Part shown: positions 42,282-51,191 of the stretch, in pieces
Layout of the letters: each line of letters begins with the position of its first letter
Position numbering within the stretch: position 1 is the stretch's first letter
Program-made: the position numbers and the translations under genes
The notes under the pieces: generated by a model
Told to the model about the DNA's origin: nothing
The model's database searches: none
The model's input: only the letters and a program-made list of their open reading frames with translations
From: Clostridia bacterium
Lineage (GTDB): Bacteria > Bacillota > Clostridia > Christensenellales > Borkfalkiaceae
Assembly: GCA_017399185.1 (NCBI GenBank)
Contig: JAFQEA010000019.1
Span: 62,001-126,000, forward strand
Reading direction: 5' to 3'
Length of the DNA stretch: 64,000 nt

Positions 42282-44258
42282 ATGGATAAATATCAACAAG
42301 CAATTAACGCAATCCGCGTATTATCTGCAGAAGCTATCGATAAAGCCAAGTCAGGCCACCCAGGTCTTCCACTTGGCGCGGCAACAATTGCCTACACCCT
42401 ATATCAGGATTTTCTGAAATTTAACCCCAAAAACCCTAAATTCTTTGATAGAGACAGGTTTGTATTATCAGCTGGCCACGGCTCAATGCTTTTATACTCA
42501 CTTTTACACCTTTTTGGCTATGACGTTTCAGCTAAAGATTTGTCCGAATTCCGCCAATTAGGGTCAAAAACACCTGGGCACCCCGAATACGGCCACACAC
42601 CTGGCGTTGAAGTTTCAACCGGTCCACTCGGTCAAGGCATTGCAAACGCAGTTGGTATGGCTATTGCCGAAACCAAGCTTGCTGCTGAATTTAACCGCGA
42701 AGGCTTCCCTATCGTTGACCATTATACTTACGCACTTTGCGGCGAAGGCTGCTTAATGGAAGGTATCGGCTATGAAGCCGCTTCTATCGCGGGCGCAATG
42801 GGGCTTGGCAAGTTGATTTTATTCTACGACTGCAACAGAATCACTATCGAAGGCAGTATTGACGGCATTTTTGACGATAATATCGCCCAAAGACACAAGG
42901 CACTTGGCTGGCACGTTTTGGAAATCGACGGCAACGACGTTTTACAAATCAGGCGTGCAATCAAAAAAGCCAAAGCCGAAACAAATAAGCCGTCAATCAT
43001 TATCTGCCATACGACCATTGGTTACGGCTCTCAATTAGCAGGCACGGCAAAGGTTCACGGCTCACCTTTAGGTGCTGAAAATTTAGCAAAACTTAAAGCC
43101 GACCTTAATTGGACCTGCCCACCGTTTGAATATCCGGAAGAAATCAAGCCTTTATTAAACAAAGCAATCAACCGCGGTAAACGCGCTGAAAAGGCTTGGA
43201 ACGCTTTATTTGAAAAATACACTGCCGAGTATCCTGAACTTGCTGAAAAGTTCAACGCTTGGCTTAAAAACGACCATACTGCTATTAGAAATAGCCTTGA
43301 AGCAATCCCAAGTGATAGTGCAATCGCTACGCGTAACGCTGGGCAAATCGTTATTAACGAAGTTTCTAAAGGCGTTGAAAACTTATTCGGCGGCAGTGCT
43401 GACTTAACACCGTCTAACCTTACAAAGCTAAACGACAAAGCAATGTACAGCAAAGCTGTAAGAAGCGGCTCAAACGTTCAATTCGGTATCCGTGAACACG
43501 CTATGGGCGCAATTTTAAACGGCATTTTAGTACATGGCGGTCTTACACCTTATTGCTCAACCTTCTTCGTCTTCTCTGACTATATGAAGCACGCAATCAG
43601 GCTTGCCGCTATTATGAACTTGCCGGCAATTTACGTTTTCACACACGACTCAATCGGCGTTGGTGAAGACGGCCCGACACACCAACCAATCGAACAGTTT
43701 ATTGCGCTTCGTTCAATCCCACACGTACACGTATTCAGACCTTGCGACACTAAAGAAACAGCAGCTGCTTGGTACTCTGCATTAACTAGCGGTCACCCAA
43801 CGGCAATCTGCTTGACAAGACAAAAGGTTGAACCGGCTTGTAAGGATTTTGACAGCGCTTTAAAAGGCGGTTATATCGTATCTGATAGTCAAAAACAAAC
43901 GCCAGATTGTTTGATTATCGCAAGCGGGTCAGAAGTTGAACCTTCAATCGCGGCACAAAAATTGCTTTCAGATAAGGGCGTTGACGCGCGCGTTATCTCA
44001 ATGCCTTCTATCGAAGTTTTCGAGGCACAACCAAAAACTTACCGTGAAAGCGTTATCCCTGCAAGCGTTCAAGCAAGGGTTTGCGTTGAAGCTGGCTCAT
44101 CATATTCATGGCACAAATTTGCAGGTATTCACGGTCAAATCATCGGCATGAATGAATTTGGCGTTTCAGGTAAATACCCACAATTATTCGAAAAGTACGG
44201 TTTTACCGCACAAAACATTGCCCAAAAGGCACTTGAAAGCATTAACTTGGCAAAATAA
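42282..44258 (+). CDS. tkt: Transketolase
   Basis: 658 residues, full length. Catalyses C2-unit transfer between pentose and hexose phosphates with ThDP. Motifs: SGHPGLPLGAA, GPLGQGIANAVG, the cofactor segment CGEGCLMEGIGYEA with DCN ~25 residues on, and the pyrimidine-domain FGIREHAMG. The GDG of the metal/ThDP motif reads GEG here (codon GAA), a conservative change at a Mg ligand. The ATG 42282 has SD TGGAGA. A longer frame upstream is rejected because it would include the promoter. Confidence 0.95.
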   Translation: MDKYQQAINAIRVLSAEAIDKAKSGHPGLPLGAATIAYTLYQDFLKFNPKNPKFFDRDRFVLSAGHGSMLLYSLLHLFGYDVSAKDLSEFRQLGSKTPGHPEYGHTPGVEVSTGPLGQGIANAVGMAIAETKLAAEFNREGFPIVDHYTYALCGEGCLMEGIGYEAASIAGAMGLGKLILFYDCNRITIEGSIDGIFDDNIAQRHKALGWHVLEIDGNDVLQIRRAIKKAKAETNKPSIIICHTTIGYGSQLAGTAKVHGSPLGAENLAKLKADLNWTCPPFEYPEEIKPLLNKAINRGKRAEKAWNALFEKYTAEYPELAEKFNAWLKNDHTAIRNSLEAIPSDSAIATRNAGQIVINEVSKGVENLFGGSADLTPSNLTKLNDKAMYSKAVRSGSNVQFGIREHAMGAILNGILVHGGLTPYCSTFFVFSDYMKHAIRLAAIMNLPAIYVFTHDSIGVGEDGPTHQPIEQFIALRSIPHVHVFRPCDTKETAAAWYSALTSGHPTAICLTRQKVEPACKDFDSALKGGYIVSDSQKQTPDCLIIASGSEVEPSIAAQKLLSDKGVDARVISMPSIEVFEAQPKTYRESVIPASVQARVCVEAGSSYSWHKFAGIHGQIIGMNEFGVSGKYPQLFEKYGFTAQNIAQKALESINLAK

Positions 44259-44324
44259 TTGCATAAAAACTAAAAGGAACAGCGATTTGTCTGCTATCCG
44301 TAGCGGAGAAATTGTGCCGGCGTA

Positions 44325-44357
44325 AAAGCGGAAGGCGTTTTGCCTTCCGCTTTTTTC
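44325..44357 (+). terminator. Terminator after transketolase
   Basis: 12-bp stem AAAGCGGAAGGC / GCCTTCCGCTTT, loop GTTTT, T-run. Strong. Confidence 0.88.
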
Positions 44358-44540
44358 TTTGCTTTAGACTATTTTTGCTTGTTCTTCTTCAAAAAGCTCA
44401 TCTCTGAAGTTCATCGTAATAAAATCCGTATCGGCTTTTTGCAAAAGAAAAAGACCCGTATCCGTTTTTTACATACGAGTCACGAAAACACAAAGCCGAA
44501 CATTCAAGCGAAGGCTTTTTATATTGTACATATAAAGTAG
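44358..44540. other. Non-coding stretch with weak hairpins
   Basis: Contains an imperfect hairpin CCGTAT / ATACGA (about 44447-44478) and AAAGCC / GGCTTT followed by T-rich sequence (about 44501-44523). No ORF with SD and no clear promoter. It marks the border to the compositionally different potassium module. Confidence 0.4.
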
Positions 44541-45236
44541 TTATTCCACTCTCAACATTCTGTATCCAACGCCGATGTGCGTTTGGATATACTGCGGTGT
44601 ATCTGGTGTTGCTTCGATCTTTTTGCGTAGCGTTGCCATAAAGACACGGAGAGAGGCTACGTTATTCTCCCACGCCGCGCCCCATATTTTTTGTGTGATA
44701 AAGGTATGCGTTAAGACCTTCCCGACGTTTGTGGCAAGAAGACATAGCACTTTATATTCAATAGGCGTAAGATGCAATTCCTCATCACCAAGATATGCAC
44801 AGCCTGCGGCATAGTCGAGTTTTAACGCTCCGTTTGTAAATACAGAGCTTGTGCTTTCGTTACGGTTCGAAGCTAATCTTCTTTGCGTAACACGAAGCCT
44901 TGCCAAAAGCTCCTCTACGGAGAATGGCTTGGTTAAGTAATCGTCCGCGCCTGCATCAAGGGCATCAATTTTGTCCTTATCCTCACTGCGTGCGCTGATG
45001 ACAATGATAGGCATATCAGACCACGTGCGTATTCTCTCAATAACCTCAACGCCGTCAATATCGGGAAGTCCAAGATCCAGCAAAACAATATCGGGATTGT
45101 GCGAGGATGCTACCATTATAGCGTTGTTTCCGTTCTGTGCCGTTATAAATTTATATTCGTGCGCCTTTAAGGTCGTTGTAATCAGATTGCGAACGGGCGC
45201 ATCGTCCTCGACTACGAGTATCAAAGGCTTATTCAC
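44541..45236 (-). CDS. kdpE: KdpE-like response regulator
   Basis: 231 residues from GTG 45236, which overlaps the kinase stop (GTGAATAA) and follows AGGAGGTGG. Receiver (LVVEDDAPVRN, Asp in IVLLDLGLPDIDG, Lys in YLTKPFSVEE) and OmpR-type winged helix (LTPIEYKVLCLLA). A longer frame would add 21 residues without SD. With the KdpD-like kinase it probably controls the adjacent TrkH/TrkA-type genes, since no kdpFABC is present. Confidence 0.9.
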   Translation of the reverse strand: MNKPLILVVEDDAPVRNLITTTLKAHEYKFITAQNGNNAIMVASSHNPDIVLLDLGLPDIDGVEVIERIRTWSDMPIIVISARSEDKDKIDALDAGADDYLTKPFSVEELLARLRVTQRRLASNRNESTSSVFTNGALKLDYAAGCAYLGDEELHLTPIEYKVLCLLATNVGKVLTHTFITQKIWGAAWENNVASLRVFMATLRKKIEATPDTPQYIQTHIGVGYRMLRVE

Positions 45237-47094
45237 TGATTTCCACCTCCTCTTTTGGTAATGTAAAGGTAAATACCGCACCGTGCGGCTTGTTGTCACT
45301 TACTGTAATCTCACCGCCGTGAGCATTTACAATGGATTTGCAGAGCGCAAGTCCAAGACCGAGACTTCTGCGGCTATCTACAATTTTTTCAGCACCCGTG
45401 TAGAACATATCAAATACTCGGGGCTTTATTTCATCTGCAATTCCGTGTCCGTTATCCGCTACGGTGATTGCAATTTTATTATCCTTTTCGGCTGCAGAAA
45501 TCTTTATTTCAGAGCCATCTTCAGTATACTTGATTGCATTATCAATCAAATTGATCAAGACCTGAACAATAAGCCTTGCATCCATCCGCGCAAGTAGTAT
45601 TCCGTCGCTTTCCTTGACGGTGAGCTTATGCTCGCTTGCATTTTTCTCGGTGCGCCTGACTGCTTCATCAATAACGTCGGACACAAGCTCGGCGGACATC
45701 CGTATGTCGCTCTTGCCATCTTCCATACGGGATATCGACAGAAGATTTTCCACAAGGCTGATGAGCCATTCGGAGTCATCACGTATATCGGTATAGATTT
45801 GTCGGCGTGTTTCTATGTCGAACACCTCGTCGTTTGCAAGCAGATTGTCTGCATTGCCTGATATTGAGGTCAGAGGTGTACGAAGATCGTGGGATATGGT
45901 GCGGAGCAGATTTGCGCGTAGCTTCTCTTGCTCTGCAAGGATAGCCGAGGCTTCCTTCTCTCGCGCGTTTCTTTCGCTTTCAAGCGCCAAGGCGCATTCT
46001 CCGAGAATCGAAAGCAGAATACTGTTTTCAAAGGCATCGACCGTTTTGGTGCTTTGTATTCCGATTGCTCCGTAAACCGTATTGCTTGCGTGTATGGGAT
46101 AATAGGTGCAGGACTCGGTTTTACATAGGCTCGTGCCTGTAATGCCGAGCTTTGACAGGTCATTATCACAAAGCGCAAAGGCATCAAGTGCTAACAGTTT
46201 TTTCGTTTGTGAAACGGCTATTTCAAATATCTCGTCCGAACTCTTTGCTTTAGCAAGCATTTGGTTGGTGTCAAGCAGTATCTTCGTTCTGTAAGCCGTC
46301 TGTGCCGATTGCTTGGCATGGTTTTTCATTCTTGCGGCTATACTGCCCGTTACCAATGAGGCAACGAGCATCACTGCGAAGGTTACGGGATAGCCCTTGT
46401 CGTAAGCCATCAAAGAAAACTTCGGGGTGGTAAAGAAGAAATTGAACAACAGAACACCTGCGGCAGAGCTGATAACCCAACAAAATCTGTTTTCGGTCAG
46501 TACCGATATTACGAGAACAGCAAGAATATATACCGTGATAATATTGGCATCGGTAAAGCCCATATAATTTAGCCCAAAGGATATTCCCGATGCGATTGCC
46601 AAAATAAGCGCACTGATCCCAAAGTCCTTAAACGTAGACAAGAGTGTTTTCTTACCGAACAACCGTGCCTTTTGCTCCTTCTGCTTGACCGTCATATCGG
46701 GAATGATATGTACGTCAAGATTGGGGGCAAGTGCAATAAGCTGATCTGTCAGCGTCTGCTTTTTGAAAAGTCCTTTTTTAGGAGCTATGCTTCTTCCGAG
46801 AACAACCTTGGTGATACCCGACAGCCGTGAGAACTCGGCAATCTGAAATGCAACGTTATCTCCGATGACGGTCGCCACGTTTGCTCCGAGTGACTCGGCA
46901 TAGCGAATATTATCTGCAAGACGAGCCTTGTCCGCATCAAGCATAAGCTCGGAGGCAGGTGTTTGTACATACAATGCCGTAAAGCTCGCCCCAAAGGCTT
47001 TTGCCATTTTTGCTGCCGTTTCTATGATTCTCGCATTTGACGGGGCTGAGGAAAGGCACACGAGAATATGCTCTTTCGTATTAGTTTTTTTCAT
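45229..47094 (-). CDS. kdpD: KdpD-like sensor kinase lacking the N-terminal KdpD domain
   Basis: 621 residues against about 890-900 for full KdpD. The usual N-terminal KdpD ATPase-like sensor domain is missing. The protein starts with a universal-stress-protein domain (EHILVCLSSAPSNARIIE, ~1-130), four DUF4118 transmembrane helices (~155-255), a GAF-like region, HisKA (RTISHDLRTPLTSI) and HATPase_c (NLIDNAIKYTED, DNGHGIAD, LGLGLALCKS). The family senses K+/turgor. Good SD (AGGAGG) before the ATG. The C-terminus overlaps kdpE. Confidence 0.9.
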   Translation of the reverse strand: MKKTNTKEHILVCLSSAPSNARIIETAAKMAKAFGASFTALYVQTPASELMLDADKARLADNIRYAESLGANVATVIGDNVAFQIAEFSRLSGITKVVLGRSIAPKKGLFKKQTLTDQLIALAPNLDVHIIPDMTVKQKEQKARLFGKKTLLSTFKDFGISALILAIASGISFGLNYMGFTDANIITVYILAVLVISVLTENRFCWVISSAAGVLLFNFFFTTPKFSLMAYDKGYPVTFAVMLVASLVTGSIAARMKNHAKQSAQTAYRTKILLDTNQMLAKAKSSDEIFEIAVSQTKKLLALDAFALCDNDLSKLGITGTSLCKTESCTYYPIHASNTVYGAIGIQSTKTVDAFENSILLSILGECALALESERNAREKEASAILAEQEKLRANLLRTISHDLRTPLTSISGNADNLLANDEVFDIETRRQIYTDIRDDSEWLISLVENLLSISRMEDGKSDIRMSAELVSDVIDEAVRRTEKNASEHKLTVKESDGILLARMDARLIVQVLINLIDNAIKYTEDGSEIKISAAEKDNKIAITVADNGHGIADEIKPRVFDMFYTGAEKIVDSRRSLGLGLALCKSIVNAHGGEITVSDNKPHGAVFTFTLPKEEVEISE

Positions 47095-47278
47095 AAGCCC
47101 TTCCTCCTTCTGTTAGAATGGTTTTAATTATTATATAGCAAGTAAAAATGCTTGTTTGCAAGGGCATTTTTACGACTTGATTCAATTATGCAGCCGCACA
47201 AGGTGTGGTAGTGCGTAGCACAAGGGCTCGCATCGCAAGACTTTGTGCATACATTATACCATATATTTGTGAAAAAAT
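47095..47278 (-). promoter_or_regulatory. kdpDE leader with candidate promoter and hairpins
   Basis: On the minus strand there is a TATAAT at 47253-47258 with a weak TAGATT 17 bp upstream. A GCACAAAG / CTTGTGC hairpin follows, then a long stem GTAAAAATGC / GCATTTTTAC (47142-47173). The latter could be a terminator or leader element. No gene is seen. Confidence 0.45.
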
Positions 47279-47563
47279 CTACCGTTTTCCGTCAAACAAC
47301 TCGTCGTACAACTCATCGTCGTCCTGATATACGGTGATATAAGCATCTCCGCGATTTTTTTCATATGTACGGATATTCTTTATTAATTCTTCATCCGTCA
47401 TATCTGTGGTAAGCATAACGCAGGACGGTTCTTTTTTCTTTTTTTCTTGTTCAATGCGTTTTCTGTTCTCGTCAAGGAATTTATCAAGGCGTTTCATTAC
47501 AAAAAAGCCGAAAACCACTACTCCGAGAACCGCAACTGCCAATATAATATCCCGAACTACCAT
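47279..47563 (-). CDS. Small single-pass membrane protein in potassium module
   Basis: 94 residues. One N-terminal helix (~5-24, IILAVAVLGVVVFGFFVM), a Lys/Arg/Glu-rich coiled segment, then an acidic C-terminal half ending DDDELYDELFDGKR. Perfect SD AGGAGG before the ATG. Placed between trkA and kdpD, so a K+-channel accessory or kinase-interacting role is conceivable. No family recognised. Confidence 0.75.
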   Translation of the reverse strand: MVVRDIILAVAVLGVVVFGFFVMKRLDKFLDENRKRIEQEKKKKEPSCVMLTTDMTDEELIKNIRTYEKNRGDAYITVYQDDDELYDELFDGKR

Positions 47564-47597
47564 TATGCCACCTCCTTTTGAATTTTCCGATCAGCGT

Positions 47598-48251
47598 TTA
47601 TATGCGGAAGCACTTTTGCAGTGCCTTATATTCTCCAACGACCATTAAGGTCTTGTCCTCGGTCAGCACCGTATCTGGTGTAATAGAAACAGAAAATTTG
47701 CCGTTCTTTTTAATCCCCATAATGTTGATCTTGTATTTTCTGCGGATATCAAGCTGTCCTACCGTCATACCGATCCATTCTTTAGGCACCGTGACTTCAA
47801 ATATTGCGTGTTCGCCGTCCAGCTCAATATAATCAAGGATATGGTCTGCGCTGTACCGTATGCACATCCAAGACGCAAGCTGCTTTTCGGGATATACGAT
47901 CTCATCCGCGCCGTTGCGGAGAAGGAACTTTGCTTGACCGTCGCGCTCGGCACGGGAGACCACCTTTTTCGCTCCAAGCTCCTTTAGCAAGGACGTCGTT
48001 TCAAGCGAGCTTTGAAAATCACCGCCGATGCTTACGATACACACGTCGTAATTATCCACACCGAGCGTGCGAAGGAACTCCTCGTTTGTGCTGTCACCGA
48101 TCTGTGCGCTCGTTACGAGTGACATCATATCATTGATACGTTCCTCGTCCTGATCTATTGCCATCACATCGTGTCCAAGCTCATTGAATTTTCTCGCAAT
48201 ATGCTTTCCAAAATTGCCAGCGCCTATGAGCAGAATTGATTTATGTTTCAT
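47598..48251 (-). CDS. trkA: Potassium channel regulatory subunit TrkA/KtrA-like
   Basis: 217 residues. RCK_N Rossmann domain (ILLIGAGNFGKHIARKF, IDQDEERIND) and RCK_C domain (~135-217). One RCK unit, as in KtrA/KtrC rather than the double-RCK E. coli TrkA. It gates the membrane subunit encoded immediately upstream in response to nucleotides. In many Bacillota RCK_C binds c-di-AMP. SD AAGGAG before ATG. Confidence 0.92.
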   Translation of the reverse strand: MKHKSILLIGAGNFGKHIARKFNELGHDVMAIDQDEERINDMMSLVTSAQIGDSTNEEFLRTLGVDNYDVCIVSIGGDFQSSLETTSLLKELGAKKVVSRAERDGQAKFLLRNGADEIVYPEKQLASWMCIRYSADHILDYIELDGEHAIFEVTVPKEWIGMTVGQLDIRRKYKINIMGIKKNGKFSVSITPDTVLTEDKTLMVVGEYKALQKCFRI

Positions 48252-48262
48252 AGTTTTTCTCC

Positions 48263-49594
48263 TTATCCTACTGTTACCTTATCTATCGGTAGCTTCGATA
48301 TATTTTTCTTTTTACCGCCAAAGGTGGCGTAAATCAAGGTAAGTCCTCCGACACGTCCAAAGAACATCAGGGCAATTAAAATGATTCGTGATACAGTACC
48401 AAGTGACGGAGTTATGCCAAGTGAAAGACCGACCGTACCGATTGCCGATGCCGTTTCATAAAGGCAGGTCATAATAGGCAATCCCTCAACAGCGCTTATG
48501 ATTGCACCGCCGAGCAAAAACAGCACGATATAAAGAAGGCAGATTGACGAGGCGTGCTTGACGGTATCATCTGCAATTCGTCGTTTAAACATCTGCGCGC
48601 TCTCTTTCTTACGGAAAACCGAGGTTGCGGAAGTAAACAGAACGGCAAGCGTTGTGGTTTTCATACCGCCTGCGGTTGAACCGGGTGAGCCACCCACAAG
48701 CATTAAGAAGATCATAAGCAAGAGTCCGACCTCACTGATTAGTCCGAGATTTGCCGTATTGAAGCCTGCAGTTCTCGGTGTTACCGCTTGAAATAGTGAT
48801 AGCAGTATTCTTTCACCGAGGGCATATTCTTCAAACTCACAGAAGAAGAAATACAGCGTGGGAATGAATATTAGTGCCCCCGTCATCGCAAGTATAATCT
48901 TACTTTGCGTGCGGTATTTTTTGACACGCCATTTATGTTTGTATATATCCTCCCAAGTCAAGAAGCCGATACCGCCGATTATAATGAGCAGCATTATAAC
49001 AATGCTGATAATGGGATTTGCTGCATAAGCCGTTAGTGACGAATACTGTCCGCTGACATCTCCCATCACATCAAAGCCTGCGTTGCAGAATGCCGATATA
49101 GAGTGGAACACCGCCATCCATATTCCTATTACTCCGTGATCGACACAAAACACGGGAAGCATAGCGAGCATTCCAATGGCTTCGACGATCAGCACACCTT
49201 TGAGAATAAACCAGGTCAGACGGACGATGCCGCCAACGCTTGGGGCGGACATTGCCTCTTTCATCGTGCTTCGCTGTCCAAGCCCGATTTTCCTTCCTGC
49301 AAGAATTGATACCGAAGCTGCAACCGTTACAACGCCTAATCCGCCAATCTGAATGAGTATGAGAATAACAGCCTGTCCAAAATACGACCAATAGGTAGCC
49401 GTATCATGAACGATTAGTCCCGTTACGCAAACAGCCGAGGTTGATGTGAACAAGGCATCCGAAAACGGTGTTATAACTCTTTCCTTGCTTGATATGGGGA
49501 GCATGAGCAAAAACGCCCCAATTAGTATTACCGCCGCAAATCCAAGCAGAATTACTTGAAAAGATGATAGCTTGATTCTATGTAATGGTCGCAT
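48263..49594 (-). CDS. trkH: Potassium uptake membrane subunit TrkH/KtrB-like
   Basis: 443 residues. Four K+-channel-like repeats with selectivity loops TSTSAVCVTGL, SAFCNAGFD, TPRTAGFNT and ASAIGTVGL. Together with the RCK subunit it forms a K+ (or K+/Na+) uptake system. First gene of the module. Size and single-RCK partner favour the KtrB branch. Confidence 0.92.
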   Translation of the reverse strand: MRPLHRIKLSSFQVILLGFAAVILIGAFLLMLPISSKERVITPFSDALFTSTSAVCVTGLIVHDTATYWSYFGQAVILILIQIGGLGVVTVAASVSILAGRKIGLGQRSTMKEAMSAPSVGGIVRLTWFILKGVLIVEAIGMLAMLPVFCVDHGVIGIWMAVFHSISAFCNAGFDVMGDVSGQYSSLTAYAANPIISIVIMLLIIIGGIGFLTWEDIYKHKWRVKKYRTQSKIILAMTGALIFIPTLYFFFCEFEEYALGERILLSLFQAVTPRTAGFNTANLGLISEVGLLLMIFLMLVGGSPGSTAGGMKTTTLAVLFTSATSVFRKKESAQMFKRRIADDTVKHASSICLLYIVLFLLGGAIISAVEGLPIMTCLYETASAIGTVGLSLGITPSLGTVSRIILIALMFFGRVGGLTLIYATFGGKKKNISKLPIDKVTVG

Positions 49595-49624
49595 ATACGC
49601 CTCTCTTTACATCTTTCTGTTATC

Positions 49625-49675
49625 ATTATACACAAAAAGAGATAAAGACGGCGTTAGCACTATACCGTGCGGTAT
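49625..49675 (-). promoter_or_regulatory. Candidate trkH promoter with upstream palindrome
   Basis: Minus strand TATAAT at 49625-49630 with no good -35. A 14-bp inverted repeat ATACCGTGCGGTAT (49662-49675) is centred near -50, where an activator such as KdpE would bind. Binding is inference. Confidence 0.4.
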
Positions 49676-49768
49676 TAAGATTGTATAAAGATAGCCGCGC
49701 TCAATTTCGGAACATGGCTGTACTCTTTGATTACAGCGACGCAAATATTGATAATCGAAGGCATAAAG

Positions 49769-49806
49769 AAAAATCCATCACAGACTCTCGTCCATGATGG
49801 ATTTTT
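49769..49806. terminator. Bidirectional terminator at the border of the potassium module
   Basis: 12-bp stem AAAAATCCATCA / TGATGGATTTTT, 14-base loop. It separates the polA-side minus-strand genes from trkH. Confidence 0.8.
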
Positions 49807-49875
49807 CTCGCCCTACTCGGTTTTTGGTTATTTCTCCGTTAACACGGGCGGCCTTTTGCTGTTCCTTTTTTATTT

Positions 49876-50007
49876 TTAATCTTGATTTTCTTTTCTGTCT
49901 TCTTCGGGTATTATAACCTTTGTCGGTCTTTCATCCTTAAGCGACATAATGTAGTTATTATAATCGGTTTCGGTCATTTTTCTTATTTGTTGTTTTTTCT
50001 TTTTCAT
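49876..50007 (-). CDS. Possible 43-residue charged small protein
   Basis: ATG at 50007 with GTGGGG eight bases upstream. The product starts MKKKKQQIRKMTETDYNNY and ends EEDRKENQD, with a basic N-terminus and acidic C-terminus and no hydrophobic helix. It is too short to be recognised, but SD, sensible composition and a same-strand position behind the PPase-like gene support it. It could still be chance. Confidence 0.45.
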   Translation of the reverse strand: MKKKKQQIRKMTETDYNNYIMSLKDERPTKVIIPEEDRKENQD

Positions 50008-50088
50008 AAATTACCCCACGATATTTGTTGGTAATATTATGCTCATTTCAAAACAAATTTATTCAAATTCAGTTTTTAGAAATTATCT

Positions 50089-50445
50089 TTAATTTCTTCT
50101 AACCAAAATACCCTTCATGAACTCACTATCGTTATGAAAATCAAGTACGTTTTTGATTTCTTCTTCCGTGCAAGCTAATAAAATCTTGATTTCCGAATCC
50201 TTTTTCATTAAGTCAACTGTACAAATTATGCCGTTTACAGTCATTGCATTTGAAGAACCGCGCCAAACGTCAATACCGCTACCGTCCATAGCCCTAGTAT
50301 CTAAAAGATAACCGTAATCAATCGGATAAACAATATGCGGAAACCTTGGGTGTGCACTTCCTTTTGGTCTATCAATTATTAACTCGCTTATTGAAACAAG
50401 CTTGTCAATTGCTTGCCAAAAATCTTCATGATAAGTTTTTATCAT
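50089..50445 (-). CDS. Short inorganic-pyrophosphatase-like protein
   Basis: 118 residues. VYPIDYGYLLDT and DGSGIDVWRGS recall the family I pyrophosphatase segments YPxNYG and DPLDV, but the acidic metal ligands are mostly missing, and a genuine ppa exists at 61 kb. Clostridia carry this short homologue. It may have lost hydrolase activity or act on another substrate. Confidence 0.72.
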   Translation of the reverse strand: MIKTYHEDFWQAIDKLVSISELIIDRPKGSAHPRFPHIVYPIDYGYLLDTRAMDGSGIDVWRGSSNAMTVNGIICTVDLMKKDSEIKILLACTEEEIKNVLDFHNDSEFMKGILVRRN

Positions 50446-50465
50446 ACAATTTCACCAAAACGTTG

Positions 50466-51146
50466 TTAATCGAAGCTTTTATCAAGCTTATTTTTAGGAC
50501 ACGCCCTGAAGCAAAGCCCGCAAACCGCACCACGACCTACGTCCTGATAGGTTTTCATGTGGTTTGAGCACTTTTCCTTGTCAAAAAGTTCAAGGTGTGG
50601 GTTTTCTTCATTAAAGTTGTCGCCATAAATACACCCTACCGGACATGCCTTTTGGCAAATGGTACAATCGCCGCAATTTTGGTGGATAATCGGCTTTGTG
50701 CTTTCAAGTGGCATATCCGTTAATATTGTGGCAAGCCTTACCTTTGAACCATATTCGGGTGTAATGAACATTGAATTTTTGCCTATGTACCCAAGACCTG
50801 CTAGACGTGCGGCTGTTTTGTGTTGAAATACGCCTGAAAATTTATCGGTCGGCTTACTTTGTGAACCCGCTATCGGGAAAGCATCAAACCCCTTATCTTC
50901 AAGGTACTTAACGCAGTCGAGACAGATTTGGTCAAGCTTATAATTTACCGTTCTGTAATGCTGAAAGTACATTATGCTTGGCCTTTTGTCAATCGTCCTT
51001 AAAACGCTGTCAGATAATTTTACCGCGATAGAAATTGCGTATCTTAAATGTGGTTGATTTTTTATTGGTGATGCGTCAAGCTTGCAAAACCCAACCAAGC
51101 TTGCGCCCTTACTTTTTAATAATTCTTCAAGTATTTTGTGTGACAT
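50466..51146 (-). CDS. QueG-like 4Fe-4S double-cluster protein
   Basis: 226 residues. A flavodoxin/corrinoid-like N-terminal region includes RLAGLGYIGKNSMFI, typical of epoxyqueuosine reductase relatives. Two ferredoxin motifs follow: CGDCTICQKACPVG (~155-170) and CGLCFRACPKN near the C-terminus. It is shorter than canonical QueG (about 350) and lacks the C-terminal HEAT repeats. No other queuosine genes are near, so an oxidoreductase role is as far as the evidence goes. Confidence 0.8.
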   Translation of the reverse strand: MSHKILEELLKSKGASLVGFCKLDASPIKNQPHLRYAISIAVKLSDSVLRTIDKRPSIMYFQHYRTVNYKLDQICLDCVKYLEDKGFDAFPIAGSQSKPTDKFSGVFQHKTAARLAGLGYIGKNSMFITPEYGSKVRLATILTDMPLESTKPIIHQNCGDCTICQKACPVGCIYGDNFNEENPHLELFDKEKCSNHMKTYQDVGRGAVCGLCFRACPKNKLDKSFD

Positions 51147-51191
51147 AATAATTTTAATAATTGAGCATTTTATCTTTAATTTTATGTATTT

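Noticed and set aside
45283-46483. Several ORFs opposite kdpD
   Set aside because: They are antisense shadows in a higher-GC gene. The kinase motifs in the minus-strand frame are unambiguous.
49595-49806. c-di-AMP riboswitch upstream of trkH
   Set aside because: Conserved core segments were not recognisable. Only a short palindrome and a terminator were seen.
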